Of a DNA stretch of 64,000 nt, positions 43,812 through 53,376 are shown piece after piece (within the stretch, counting starts at the first letter, position 1; each line of letters opens with the position of its first letter). The position numbers were made by a program, and so were the translations under genes. The stretch is taken from positions 1 to 64,000 of the forward strand of contig JANQGY010000017.1 in assembly GCA_028282845.1 (NCBI GenBank). The letters run 5' to 3'. Source of the stretch: a bacterium (lineage in GTDB: Bacteria; Fidelibacterota; Marinisomatia; Marinisomatales; JAHJCW01). The notes beneath the pieces were generated by a model that saw nothing but the letters and a program-made list of their open reading frames with translations, was not told where the DNA came from and searched no databases.

Positions 43812-45359
43812 TTAGAGCAAATTGTTAATGAATTTAAAATTTGAAAGATTGAGCTTTCTCTCAATACCTAACCAAATAACGTTGCCATGTCTTTTATTAT
43901 CTTTAAATTCATAATTATTGACCCGCTCATGCTCATAGTTCAGAATTAAATTAAATCCTTTATATAAATAAGCCACTTTAATTTTAAGTTCAATTTTTAC
44001 TTCGGGGAGGTCATTACCATAATCAATTTTTGTATTAGGAGGAGATTCTTCATAATAAGGGGTAACCAATCCATGGCGTTCATAGTTTAAGGAAATATGT
44101 GTGGACAAATTATTCTTCTTATAACCTCCGTAAATAATCAGATCATCAGAATCAGGACCACTGTGCGCACCGAAATGCCGACCGTCAAAACTGTTATATT
44201 CGTATTGTGGTCGGTCATACCACGGACCGGTTTGTAAACGGTCTAAATACCTGCTTGTCAGTATTTTAATATATTCTACGCCGAAATACAGTTCCTTGAT
44301 ATTAAAAAGATCATATTTCCGGAAACCGAAATTGGTTGCAATTGAATGATCGGGAGTTAAAATCAAGTTATAGATATCCCAAAATATGTCCGTGCGTCCA
44401 ACTTCGACAAATAATTTCAGCTTTGAGTTAGGGAAGAACGTAGAGAGATACGCAGTAACAACACTATCGTCATTGCTCCATCGTTCGTCATAAGTTTCAA
44501 AGTCCCCGGCGCTGATATTGCCGGTCAATACTGTAAGTGCCGCTTCATGCCACTTAACATTACCGGCGTTCGGGTGGTTCCCGCCGGCTAACACTGTTTT
44601 GGTTAGTCCAAAAGAAATTATGGGCTTTGAGTAGTAGGTGGCTCCGAGAATGATAGCACCGAAATAAGGCTCATATTGATTTCTATCATCGAATTTAGAG
44701 AATATATATCTCGCAAGAAATTCCCAATTTTTGATTCTCATTTCTTCAACGGTGCCGATCTGAATTGTGTTGAATCCAGAAGTATTGTTAGTCATTATAA
44801 TTGAACTATGCAATCCGGGACCCCACCACATATTAGCATTCGATACACCTATCCCAATTCCTTTGTGGTGTATGAACAATTGAAATTCTCTAATTCCTGC
44901 CGTACTTATACGGGAATCCATGTGATGACTGTTATTATCAGTAAGATGGCTGAATAGTTCAGGTCGGGCAGGTTCCTTGTAATCCATATTTTGATTGAAA
45001 TAATAATACGGTTCAACACTTGCCAATATGAATTTATTCCTATAGGAAATATTAAAAGAATTAAAAGCTCCCGCTCCTTTGCCAACCCATTTGTTAGACA
45101 TATTTTCCAAATTCGGGGCACCGCTATTATAATAATATTCACCGCTGTAATTTACCGTTAAAGACTGATCACTATGCTTATTGAACATCGGTCTCAAGCT
45201 CAAAGCCGTAATATGCCGATTGTTTTGCATCGCAACGTATTCTTGCGAAACTATGTCGTTTGGATCGGCGTCATAGTAGATTTGACCAAAGACGCTCCCT
45301 ATTACGGTCAAAATAATCAAAAAGTATCTAAAAAATGTATAATTGCTGTTTTTATTCAT
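43812..45359 (-). CDS. Wzi-like capsule assembly outer-membrane protein, second copy
   Basis: A 515-residue exported protein. The signal peptide (FLIILTVIGSVFG) is followed by an 18-strand-like beta-barrel pattern. The family hallmark VSNANMWWGPGLHSSIIMTNN lies near residue 177, the Wzi region that precedes the surface loops. This is a much clearer Wzi match than the copy at 36719. Its role is surface retention or export of the polysaccharide. Gene block B is transcribed from it towards the glycosyltransferases. The 174-base gap upstream is AT-rich without visible signals. Confidence 0.85.
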   Translation of the reverse strand: MNKNSNYTFFRYFLIILTVIGSVFGQIYYDADPNDIVSQEYVAMQNNRHITALSLRPMFNKHSDQSLTVNYSGEYYYNSGAPNLENMSNKWVGKGAGAFNSFNISYRNKFILASVEPYYYFNQNMDYKEPARPELFSHLTDNNSHHMDSRISTAGIREFQLFIHHKGIGIGVSNANMWWGPGLHSSIIMTNNTSGFNTIQIGTVEEMRIKNWEFLARYIFSKFDDRNQYEPYFGAIILGATYYSKPIISFGLTKTVLAGGNHPNAGNVKWHEAALTVLTGNISAGDFETYDERWSNDDSVVTAYLSTFFPNSKLKLFVEVGRTDIFWDIYNLILTPDHSIATNFGFRKYDLFNIKELYFGVEYIKILTSRYLDRLQTGPWYDRPQYEYNSFDGRHFGAHSGPDSDDLIIYGGYKKNNLSTHISLNYERHGLVTPYYEESPPNTKIDYGNDLPEVKIELKIKVAYLYKGFNLILNYEHERVNNYEFKDNKRHGNVIWLGIERKLNLSNFKFINNLL

Positions 45360-45533
45360 TTCTTTGAAACAGACTGTATTCTAAAGGGGTGCCTTAAAAT
45401 AGTGGGATATTGATATAATTCTAACTTACGGAAATACATTACATTATTGTATTAATGAATTAATAAAAGTAAAGATTAAAAAATATTATATCAATCTATT
45501 AAATGAATAAATCTTTGATCGCCGGATTCGTTT

Positions 45534-47039
45534 TTAATAACCATTCAGCCATAAATCTGCGGGATGTGCCAATCTGATGGAATCTTCCTTACCATCACCA
45601 TTGAAATCAATTAGGTGATTTGCATCAATGGAGTAGTTAACGGTAAATGCTTCCCATGCTGTTAAGCCGCTGTATGAAATATAACCCTGATTGATTATAT
45701 CGGTTCTACCGTCGGAATTGAAATCGCCGAACTCAAATGTATCTGCATCGCTAAAGCGGATTTCAGGCGCAACAGTGACAAATCCCGCTGAATCTCCGCC
45801 CCAATCTATTTGACGAATGTATATCGGATTTCCGATGTAATTATCAGCAAAATTGATACGATTGGGTTCAATTTGAAGTATTCCATTATAAACACATTCA
45901 CCACTATTCAACGGGTTAGTCCCTCCCCCACCAGTAGCAAGATTCCATTCAAAACTTGTATCAATCGTTTTGCATTCTCCATTTAAAGCATCACTCCACA
46001 TTAATGTTTGTCTCACTGGATAATCAGGTTCTACCATATAATCATCCGGGAAATAATTACCCGTAATATTTGCAATATCTTCCGGTATCCCTCTTATAAC
46101 AACAGAATGATAGCGGGGATAATTCATTGGTAGAAAGTAATTATTTAAAATATTAATAGTCCGACCTGCTAAATTTTCTTGACCGGCATTATCCTTAGAA
46201 TACATATCGGGACATCCGTACAAATCTGTATAACCGCAACCATGCATATCAAACCGGTGACTAATACCATCAGGACCAATCAAATTATTTTGCGCGGTAT
46301 ACGACGGAGGCGTCATATTAGTATTTCTAACGCCGGCAATATCGTGTCGATTACGATTAAATATATTATAGGAAATAATTGTATTGGTTTTGTTTCTATT
46401 ACAAATACCATATCCAATGTGTGGATTTTGATTATTATGAATATAATTATGGTGGATATAGGCACTGTCAGATTCGATTAAATAAATCCCATAGACATAC
46501 CAATTATATATTTCACAATTATGAACTTCTAAATTTTTACCATACTCCTGTTTTATTCCGCAGGCACTTAAGCCATAATTAGTAGAACTAGCCGTGCCAT
46601 CAGGACCTTGAATTCTTAACCCGGTAATTTCAACATCAGTTCCGGCATTTATTGCAGGATAATAGAAATAATCATCATATAGCAACGAGTTTGAGAATAT
46701 TAACGCACCATTAGAACCATTTAACCCTCTTCCACTTGCCAATGTAACTCCGTCCGGTATTTTTATCATACCGTAGGCAGGAATCTCAATTTTGAGATTA
46801 TCAGTGATATATATTCTGTCGCCATAATCGGCATTCTCAACAATATTTTTCAAATTATTGAAATCATTATTATCAATAACAACCGTACATTCTTCCGGCG
46901 AAAGAATCGGAAAGTAACCGCTACCGCCGCCATAAGGTTTACCAACCGGCGGGTGCTTTGGCAGCTGTGAAAATAATGGAACCAATAATGTTATCGCTAA
47001 CAAAATTATCCACCAAATATTTCTACGGGAATTTTCCAT
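45534..47039 (-). CDS. Exported right-handed beta-helix protein with calcium-type repeats
   Basis: A 501-residue exported protein. The N-terminal membrane signal (IWWIILLAITLLVPLFS) is followed by a parallel beta-helix of pectate-lyase type (about 80-330: ISYNIFNRNRHDIAGVRNTN, IHHNYIHNNQNPHIGYG). The last 70 residues hold two DxNxDGxxD repeats (DFNSDGRTD and DFNGDGKED), as in dockerin or FG-GAP calcium sites. Such folds bind or cleave acidic polysaccharides; a lyase role at the cell surface is possible but unproven. No type IX sorting end is visible. It heads the minus-strand block B. Confidence 0.8.
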   Translation of the reverse strand: MENSRRNIWWIILLAITLLVPLFSQLPKHPPVGKPYGGGSGYFPILSPEECTVVIDNNDFNNLKNIVENADYGDRIYITDNLKIEIPAYGMIKIPDGVTLASGRGLNGSNGALIFSNSLLYDDYFYYPAINAGTDVEITGLRIQGPDGTASSTNYGLSACGIKQEYGKNLEVHNCEIYNWYVYGIYLIESDSAYIHHNYIHNNQNPHIGYGICNRNKTNTIISYNIFNRNRHDIAGVRNTNMTPPSYTAQNNLIGPDGISHRFDMHGCGYTDLYGCPDMYSKDNAGQENLAGRTINILNNYFLPMNYPRYHSVVIRGIPEDIANITGNYFPDDYMVEPDYPVRQTLMWSDALNGECKTIDTSFEWNLATGGGGTNPLNSGECVYNGILQIEPNRINFADNYIGNPIYIRQIDWGGDSAGFVTVAPEIRFSDADTFEFGDFNSDGRTDIINQGYISYSGLTAWEAFTVNYSIDANHLIDFNGDGKEDSIRLAHPADLWLNGY

Positions 47040-47137
47040 ATCACAACCAAAAATATAGTATAAACTTAAGAAAGTTATATTTGTTATTTATGTTTCGGAA
47101 CTAATAATTAAAATTGAATAATTTCTCAATCATAAAC

Positions 47138-48157
47138 ATGAAAAAAGTAGCAATAATCGGTACAGGTAAAATGGGGCTATCCCACCTCGCTATTGCCAAT
47201 AACACCCCAGGTATTGAAGTAGTTGCAATTTGCGATACTTCTCAAAGAACATCCAAAATAATAAATCGCTATTGCCAGGTTAAGAGATATAAAGATTATA
47301 AATTAATGCTCAGGGAAATTAAACTTGATGCAGTTATTATAAGTACCCCCAACTCAACTCATTATTCAATTGTGAAATATTTTATTGGAAATGGGAAAAA
47401 TATATTTGTTGAAAAACCATTTACTACAGATTACAAGCAAAGTATTGAATTAACTGAAATATCTAAAAAACAAGAAGTAAAAGGCCAAGTTGGTTATGTT
47501 AATAGGTTCAATCTTGTATTTAGATACTTAAGATCATTAATAGACAAACAAGTTGTTGGTGAAATAACAAAATATACTAATCAGATGCTTGGTGGAGTGA
47601 TCTTAAAAGAAAATACATCAGGTTGGAGAAATTCTTACTCGCGCGGTGGTGGCTGTTTACTTGATTATGGTCCACACTGTTTTGATCTTTCAATTTATCT
47701 CTTTGGGGAACAAGTTAGAGTTGTGTCATCAAAATTAAAGAAAATATTTTCGACAAACGTACATGATGAGGTCATTGCTGAATTTACTCATAATGACAAA
47801 ATTAAAGGCATTAACCGCATTAATTGGTCCGTCAAGGGAGAACGAAAAGCTAATAATCTTATTGAAATTGAGGGTACTAAAGGAAATATATTCGCGAATA
47901 AACAGGAAATAATCGTTGATCTGAAAGAGGCAAATTATCAATTAAACTTATCAAAAGGAAAAAATCAGACTTATATTACTGATCTTAACACTAACGTGAA
48001 TTACTATTTACGAGGTGAAGATTTTTCCATGCAAATGATGGAATTTTCTAATTTATTAAATAACAAAATTGAGGAATCTATCTCGAATTTTGAGAGTGCC
48101 CGTTTAACAGATAAATGTATAAATGACATAATCCAACAAAATAATATTGAGATTTGA
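47138..48157 (+). CDS. Gfo/Idh/MocA family oxidoreductase
   Basis: A 339-residue NAD(P)-dependent sugar oxidoreductase. GTGKMGLSHLAIA at the N-terminus is the dinucleotide-binding loop, VEKPF near residue 91 is the conserved catalytic lysine region, and YGPHCFDLSIYLFGE near residue 176 holds the candidate catalytic residues. A TTG eight codons upstream is in frame, but the ATG fits the family start. The stop overlaps the ATG of the next gene (TGATG). Confidence 0.88.
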   Translation: MKKVAIIGTGKMGLSHLAIANNTPGIEVVAICDTSQRTSKIINRYCQVKRYKDYKLMLREIKLDAVIISTPNSTHYSIVKYFIGNGKNIFVEKPFTTDYKQSIELTEISKKQEVKGQVGYVNRFNLVFRYLRSLIDKQVVGEITKYTNQMLGGVILKENTSGWRNSYSRGGGCLLDYGPHCFDLSIYLFGEQVRVVSSKLKKIFSTNVHDEVIAEFTHNDKIKGINRINWSVKGERKANNLIEIEGTKGNIFANKQEIIVDLKEANYQLNLSKGKNQTYITDLNTNVNYYLRGEDFSMQMMEFSNLLNNKIEESISNFESARLTDKCINDIIQQNNIEI

Positions 48158-49014
48158 TGTTAGATAGAATAATATTTGGGGACAATCAATTTTTAGGTAT
48201 TAACCATCGTTCTTTGTTAAAGGCAAAGGATCAGGAGCAATCTTTTGATTCGACTAAAACTATCTATAACACCCTTGAATATGTCAACGATATTGGTATC
48301 AAATCATTCATGTTCACAACTCATGATCAATTTGAACCGGTATTTAAAAAAATAAGAGACAATAATGCTTTTAAAGATTTTGGGCTAATCCCCTGTATCC
48401 CTTATGCTCATAAATATGCTAATACCATGACTGAACTCGGAATTTTTAAAACAGTAAAGAAATTCATACCAAAAAATATTCTTAAATCGGGAATCCATGG
48501 GACAAAATCTTTTCTTTTTAATGATCCTATTCCGGTTATGAAACTATTAATTGATTCTGAAATGAAGATGCTAAATGGGATGAACATACGGGCGTTATTT
48601 CTACAAAATACAATCACAGATTTATTAATCGGTTTAAAGATGTATTCAGTATTCTCTGAATTTATTAAATATGTTGAAAACAAATATGCTATTAAAGCAG
48701 GTTTTATAACAATGAACTATCCACTGTTAAATATAATCCTCACAGATGAATTAAAAATACCAGAACCGCTAATCTGTGCAAATGTAAACAAAATTGGATT
48801 TCGTATGAATCCAAATCGTAATGAAGTTGAAAAAACATTGGCGAAAAGAAACAGTTACAACATTGCGATGTCAATATTGGCTTCTGGTTCTATCAATCCT
48901 ACCGACGCTGTAAATTATCTAAAAAATTTATCAGGCATAGATGCAGTCTTATTTGGTGCTTCAAAGAAAAAACATATAACCGATACATATAATATATTGA
49001 TAAATAGCTTGTGA
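48157..49014 (+). CDS. Unrecognised protein, possibly TIM-barrel
   Basis: A 285-residue soluble protein I cannot assign. It opens with IIFGDNQFLGINHRSL and closes with SILASGSINPTDAVNYL, then IDAVLFGASKKKHITDTYNI. That end recalls the last strands of aldo-keto-reductase or aldolase barrels, where a GAS-like loop binds a phosphate. It is translated between a sugar oxidoreductase and a DUF354 protein, with overlapping starts and stops on both sides. Its role in sugar-nucleotide metabolism is therefore likely but unspecific. Confidence 0.7.
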   Translation: MLDRIIFGDNQFLGINHRSLLKAKDQEQSFDSTKTIYNTLEYVNDIGIKSFMFTTHDQFEPVFKKIRDNNAFKDFGLIPCIPYAHKYANTMTELGIFKTVKKFIPKNILKSGIHGTKSFLFNDPIPVMKLLIDSEMKMLNGMNIRALFLQNTITDLLIGLKMYSVFSEFIKYVENKYAIKAGFITMNYPLLNIILTDELKIPEPLICANVNKIGFRMNPNRNEVEKTLAKRNSYNIAMSILASGSINPTDAVNYLKNLSGIDAVLFGASKKKHITDTYNILINSL

Positions 49015-50021
49015 ATATTTGGATTGATATAACCAATTCTCCACATGTCAATTTCTTTAATGATTTCATTAAGGAATGGAATAACGAGCATAATATAGTT
49101 ATAACTACGCGTAATTACTCCAATACTTTAGATATTCTAAAAATTGAAAATATAGAGTATCATATAATTGGAAAGCACTATGGTAAAAATATTCCCTCGA
49201 AAGTATTCGGATTTTTTTTTAGATGTATCAGTTTAGTAATATTCTTGCGCAAAAAAAATATTCATCTAGCAATATCTCAAAGTTCTTTTTACTCCCCAAT
49301 TGTTGCATATTTATTGGGTGTGAAATCTATATATACTAATGACAATGAACATGCTAAAGGAAATTACATTGGATTTATTTTTAGCTCTATTGTCCTTTTA
49401 CCTGAGGCTTTAAAGAAATGGAGTAAGAATCGTTTTTTTATAGATAGAACAGAGTTTTATCCGGGAATAAAGGAAGGCATATACCTCAAATCACATAAAA
49501 ATAATCTAAATAATAAAATAAAAACTATTTACTTTAGACCGGAACCTTGGGATGCTCAATATCATAAAGCCAACCTAGATTATTATAATAATATGATATT
49601 CAAACTTAGTAATAATTATAGCATTATTATAATTCCCAGAAATGAAAAACAATTCCAATACTTCAAAGCTTTTTTGGATAACACTAAAATATCAATTTTA
49701 AAAGACTCTGTAGGAATTGATATTTTAATAAAAAATTGTGACTTTTTTATTGGAGCCGGTGGATCAATGAATAGAGAACTATCGTTATCAGGGATTCCAA
49801 CAATTAGTGTTTATAACGATAAATTACTCGAGGTTGATAAACTTCTCATAAAAAATGGAATTTTATTTCATGAAACTAATATCGATAATATTGACAAAGA
49901 TTATATTGATAATATCCAGAAATTAAATATACAATCTTATGAATATAGATATAAGCTTATAAAAAAGGGCAAAAATGCTCGAGCAATTATTAATAATCTT
50001 ATAAATATTAGTAATTTCTAA
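49011..50021 (+). CDS. DUF354 glycosyltransferase-like protein (GTG start)
   Basis: A 336-residue GT-B fold protein of the DUF354 family. The start MNIWIDITNSPHVNFFNDFI is characteristic and the C-terminal half has FFIGAGGSMNRELSLSGIPT near residue 248, the UDP-sugar-like binding loop. The family lies in polysaccharide clusters in archaea and bacteria and may be a transferase or a UDP-GlcNAc 2-epimerase relative; no activity is established. The GTG start overlaps the previous stop by four bases. Confidence 0.85.
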   Translation: MNIWIDITNSPHVNFFNDFIKEWNNEHNIVITTRNYSNTLDILKIENIEYHIIGKHYGKNIPSKVFGFFFRCISLVIFLRKKNIHLAISQSSFYSPIVAYLLGVKSIYTNDNEHAKGNYIGFIFSSIVLLPEALKKWSKNRFFIDRTEFYPGIKEGIYLKSHKNNLNNKIKTIYFRPEPWDAQYHKANLDYYNNMIFKLSNNYSIIIIPRNEKQFQYFKAFLDNTKISILKDSVGIDILIKNCDFFIGAGGSMNRELSLSGIPTISVYNDKLLEVDKLLIKNGILFHETNIDNIDKDYIDNIQKLNIQSYEYRYKLIKKGKNARAIINNLINISNF

Positions 50022-50032
50022 AGGAGTAATTA

Positions 50033-50055
50033 TTCCACATGGTGGAAATATTTTT
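50033..50055 (+). terminator. Rho-independent terminator between convergent genes
   Basis: TTCCAC (50033-50038) and GTGGAA (50042-50047) form a tight 6-base stem with a 3-base loop, followed by ATATTTTTATT on the plus strand. It begins 12 bases after the DUF354 stop. The minus-strand T run is poorer, so it mainly ends the plus-strand operon. Confidence 0.7.
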
Positions 50056-51229
50056 ATTCCTGAATTTCATTTATATAACGCAGAAAATAGCTTAGTGCAT
50101 ATAGCATAAATGCCTGGCTCCAGCGCATATAAGGTATTTTGTTTGTCCAGTATTTATATTTTTGATAATAAAAATATCCTTTTTTATCGTGCATATTACA
50201 AAGGGTCCATTCTAACACTTTGTTTGCAATACTTTGATATTCATCCAATTTGTTTAAATGATAAAGTGTTACTATTAACTGAGCAGGACAATGTATATCA
50301 ATTGGATAAGTTTTGTTATGATAATATTTGGGAGTACCATCATCCAAAAAAAAGCGATTTAGATAGAATTTAAATCCTGATTCAATGTTTTCCTCAAATC
50401 GATTGTCATTTGAAAATCTTTGATATAATTCTATACATTCTAAATTATAACCTGTATGAAAACTATCAATCCAGTTTTGAATATCTAATTTGCCATATAC
50501 CCAAGAGCCATCACGATTCTGATCATCTATGCAGGCTTGAACTGATAATTTCGCATGATTAAGTAGATTGACATCTTTAGTATATGAGTAAATTCTAGCA
50601 AGTAATTTACTTCCTAGAAGTGAGGCATTATATACACTTGTATTATCAAATGGTGAATAAGAAAAAATATATCCATTTTTTGTATAAGTCCGGTTCAAAT
50701 CATTTGTAATGAATTTTGTGCTTTTAATAGCAATTTCTAAATATTTTTTATTGCTGGTAATATTATAAGCATCTAATAATGAATTAGACACAAATGAAGT
50801 AACGACAATACTTGGTGTCCATTTTGGAAGGAAAAAAGCTCGAGATTGCCAATCAAAATTATATCCCCAACAAGCACCTGAATAACCGTTTGACTGCAAT
50901 TCTATCACTTTTTCTGCAAGAAAATTTATTCTCTCTAACGTATCATTGTTTTGATGTCCTTTATATAGGTTACAATAACCCGTTAATAATAGTCCTACTC
51001 CTTTTGGATTATATTCTTTTTTTACTAAAAAGGGTTTTCGAAGATTAATCGGATTTTTCTTAAAAAACTGTAACCACAATAATCTTGCTATTTTTAATCT
51101 ATTTAGTTGCGAATGTCTAAGTAATTTACTGTTAAGGCCGTCAAATGGATCCCACCCGTAATATCCTTCTTTCTCTATATAAGAGACTAATGAACTTAAA
51201 CTTTTTTCAAATTTGCCAGTTAAATACAT
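50054..51229 (-). CDS. Alpha/alpha-toroid protein of unknown function
   Basis: A 391-residue soluble, helix-rich protein. Pairs of helices with intervening tryptophan- and glycine-rich loops recur (GYSGACWGYNFDWQSRAFF, RDGSWVYGKLDIQNWIDSFH, KGYFYYQKYKYWTNKIPYMRW). This fits the six-hairpin or toroid fold of glycoside hydrolase and lyase families and GlcNAc 2-epimerases. The DWQSR and DSFHTGYN segments could form an active cleft. It stands four bases after the bi-domain oxidoreductase, a frequent partner of heparinase-like proteins in glycan clusters. I do not assign a reaction. Confidence 0.75.
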   Translation of the reverse strand: MYLTGKFEKSLSSLVSYIEKEGYYGWDPFDGLNSKLLRHSQLNRLKIARLLWLQFFKKNPINLRKPFLVKKEYNPKGVGLLLTGYCNLYKGHQNNDTLERINFLAEKVIELQSNGYSGACWGYNFDWQSRAFFLPKWTPSIVVTSFVSNSLLDAYNITSNKKYLEIAIKSTKFITNDLNRTYTKNGYIFSYSPFDNTSVYNASLLGSKLLARIYSYTKDVNLLNHAKLSVQACIDDQNRDGSWVYGKLDIQNWIDSFHTGYNLECIELYQRFSNDNRFEENIESGFKFYLNRFFLDDGTPKYYHNKTYPIDIHCPAQLIVTLYHLNKLDEYQSIANKVLEWTLCNMHDKKGYFYYQKYKYWTNKIPYMRWSQAFMLYALSYFLRYINEIQE

Positions 51230-51232
51230 CTA

Positions 51233-53374
51233 TCAATCAACGAGCTGTTTTTGACCAGTTTTAAGACTGTCCAAAATTTTAAAGGTAGTAAGAGTAGTAT
51301 TATAGATTGATTCAAATGAAATCGGCGACTCACTACCATTTTTTATAGCTTGAAGAAATTTAAATACCTCTTCTTTTTGACCTTTACCGGGTATTTTATA
51401 TTTTTTCTTTTTACTATTTATATAAATTTCAACCGATTGAAAATTATTAATTATGCCTGAGCGGTGTCCTGAATATATTTCAACTCTTTCTTTAGGGAGT
51501 CCCTTATCACCATTAGCAGTATATACTATATTACCGATAGATCCATCTGAGAACTCAATTATTATAGCAATATTATCATCATTTTTAATCATTTCATTTC
51601 GTGCTGCTATACAATTTGCAAATACTGATACTGGTTTTGCGTCAGTAAAGTATTGCATAAGGTCAACGAAATGACATATCTCACCAATGATTCTACCACC
51701 CCCTTGTTTACTCTGTATCCAATGATCTTTTGGAATAAAACCAGCATTAACTCGATAATTTATCACCATTGGTTCATCTAAACCCATAAACTCTGATTTG
51801 AGCTTCTGACTTGATGGAGCGAATCGTCGATTAAATCCTACCATTAACAAATATTTTTGTGATTTTTGATATTCTTCTGAAACTTGTTCTAATTCTTTTA
51901 TGGTCAAGGCTAATGGCTTTTCAACAAATACATGCTTTCCAGCCTTTAGAGATTTGATAGTATAATTGGTATGAGTATTATGAAGTGTAGCAATAAAGCA
52001 TGTATTAATTCTTTGGTTATTTAATATATCTTCAATATTTGTGGAACAAGAATTGAATCCAAATTTATCCGCTACACTTCTTGAACTGATACCAGTTTTT
52101 GTCACAACTGTATCTAATGATCCCCATTTTTTACACTTAGGTATTAAATAGCTTTGAGCATAACTGCCAGCTCCAATAAATCCGATATTGACTTCTTCTT
52201 CTCCTTCATTTTTAAGGTGGATCAAACTTTTGTTTTTGTCTTCGTTTTCAGAATATCTCAATAATATTCCTATGAAATCCTCCTTACGTTTGCCTGTAAT
52301 CAAGTCATAAGCTTTTGTTGCGTCATTAATATCAAAAATATGGCTAATTAGCGGCTTAACATCTATACGTCTGCTAGACAAGAGTTTTAGAAAAGATTCC
52401 ATATTCCTTTTTTCTGTCCATCTAACATAACTATATGGGTAATCAATACCTTCTTTTTCATATTTTATATCATATCTTCCGGGGCCATACGAAGTGGACA
52501 TTTTTAGTCCTAACTCTTTTTTATAAAAATGCGGTTCTCTCGGTATTTTCATCGGAACATCGCCTACAATGATTATTTCACCTTTTTTCCTAAGTAATTC
52601 AGAAGCAAGTAAAATTGGATCATTTGATTTAGTAGCCGCAGTAATGATAATTTTATCTAATCCAAAACCATTCGTGAAATTTTCTATTAATGGAACCATC
52701 TTTGAATCATCTCTTAAAATGGATAAATCAGTACTTAACTTTTTTGCAAGCTTAACCATACGTTCTGAAACATCAATTCCAATAACATTGCAACCATTTG
52801 CTTTTAGGATTTGACAAGTTATATGACCTAACAAACCTAATCCAATAACTCCAATATTTTCCCCTAATAGTGAATTTGATTGGCGCACAGATTGCATCGC
52901 TATAGCACCAAGTGTTGTAAAACTTGCTTCTTCTAAAGATACATTTGAAGGAATTTTGACAACTAAATTTTTAGGAACACTGATAACTTCAGCATGAGAA
53001 GCATAATTTTGTCCAGCGCAAGCTACTCTATTTCCCTTCATAATGATTTTATCTGAATCTAGACTTTCTAGAACAATTCCGGAACTGCTATATCCTAATG
53101 CTGCCAATGAATCTAACTTTGTTGTAACCTTCTTATAGGTTTCTATAAATCCTTCTTTCTTAATATTTGAAATTACTTGTTTTACTTGTTCAGGTCTTCT
53201 TTTTGCCTTCCCTATTAAGGAAGCTTTTGCAACATCTATTGTACGTTTTTCAGTTCCAGCACTAATCAATGAAAACTTATTTTCTATTAAAACAAATTCT
53301 TCTTCTAAATTAGGCAAAGGAATTTCATCAATATTTAATTCTCCGGTTTTATAATTCTGAGTGATTTGTTTCAC
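51233..53374 (-). CDS. Bi-domain oxidoreductase (zinc-dehydrogenase-like plus Gfo/Idh/MocA)
   Basis: A 713-residue fusion. Residues 1 to about 370 are a medium-chain dehydrogenase-like domain: the KTGELN start, ENKFSLISAGTE, and the cofactor loop GLGLLGHITCQIL near residue 175. Residues from about 395 are a Gfo/Idh/MocA domain with GFIGAGSYAQSYLIPK and FVEKPL near residue 485. This family is a regular member of capsule and O-antigen clusters; the substrate is unknown. I start at GTG 53374, preceded by AAGGA at six bases and giving the family's usual KQITQNYKTGEL; a TTG two codons upstream is the alternative. Confidence 0.88.
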   Translation of the reverse strand: MKQITQNYKTGELNIDEIPLPNLEEEFVLIENKFSLISAGTEKRTIDVAKASLIGKAKRRPEQVKQVISNIKKEGFIETYKKVTTKLDSLAALGYSSSGIVLESLDSDKIIMKGNRVACAGQNYASHAEVISVPKNLVVKIPSNVSLEEASFTTLGAIAMQSVRQSNSLLGENIGVIGLGLLGHITCQILKANGCNVIGIDVSERMVKLAKKLSTDLSILRDDSKMVPLIENFTNGFGLDKIIITAATKSNDPILLASELLRKKGEIIIVGDVPMKIPREPHFYKKELGLKMSTSYGPGRYDIKYEKEGIDYPYSYVRWTEKRNMESFLKLLSSRRIDVKPLISHIFDINDATKAYDLITGKRKEDFIGILLRYSENEDKNKSLIHLKNEGEEEVNIGFIGAGSYAQSYLIPKCKKWGSLDTVVTKTGISSRSVADKFGFNSCSTNIEDILNNQRINTCFIATLHNTHTNYTIKSLKAGKHVFVEKPLALTIKELEQVSEEYQKSQKYLLMVGFNRRFAPSSQKLKSEFMGLDEPMVINYRVNAGFIPKDHWIQSKQGGGRIIGEICHFVDLMQYFTDAKPVSVFANCIAARNEMIKNDDNIAIIIEFSDGSIGNIVYTANGDKGLPKERVEIYSGHRSGIINNFQSVEIYINSKKKKYKIPGKGQKEEVFKFLQAIKNGSESPISFESIYNTTLTTFKILDSLKTGQKQLVD

Positions 53375-53376
53375 TT

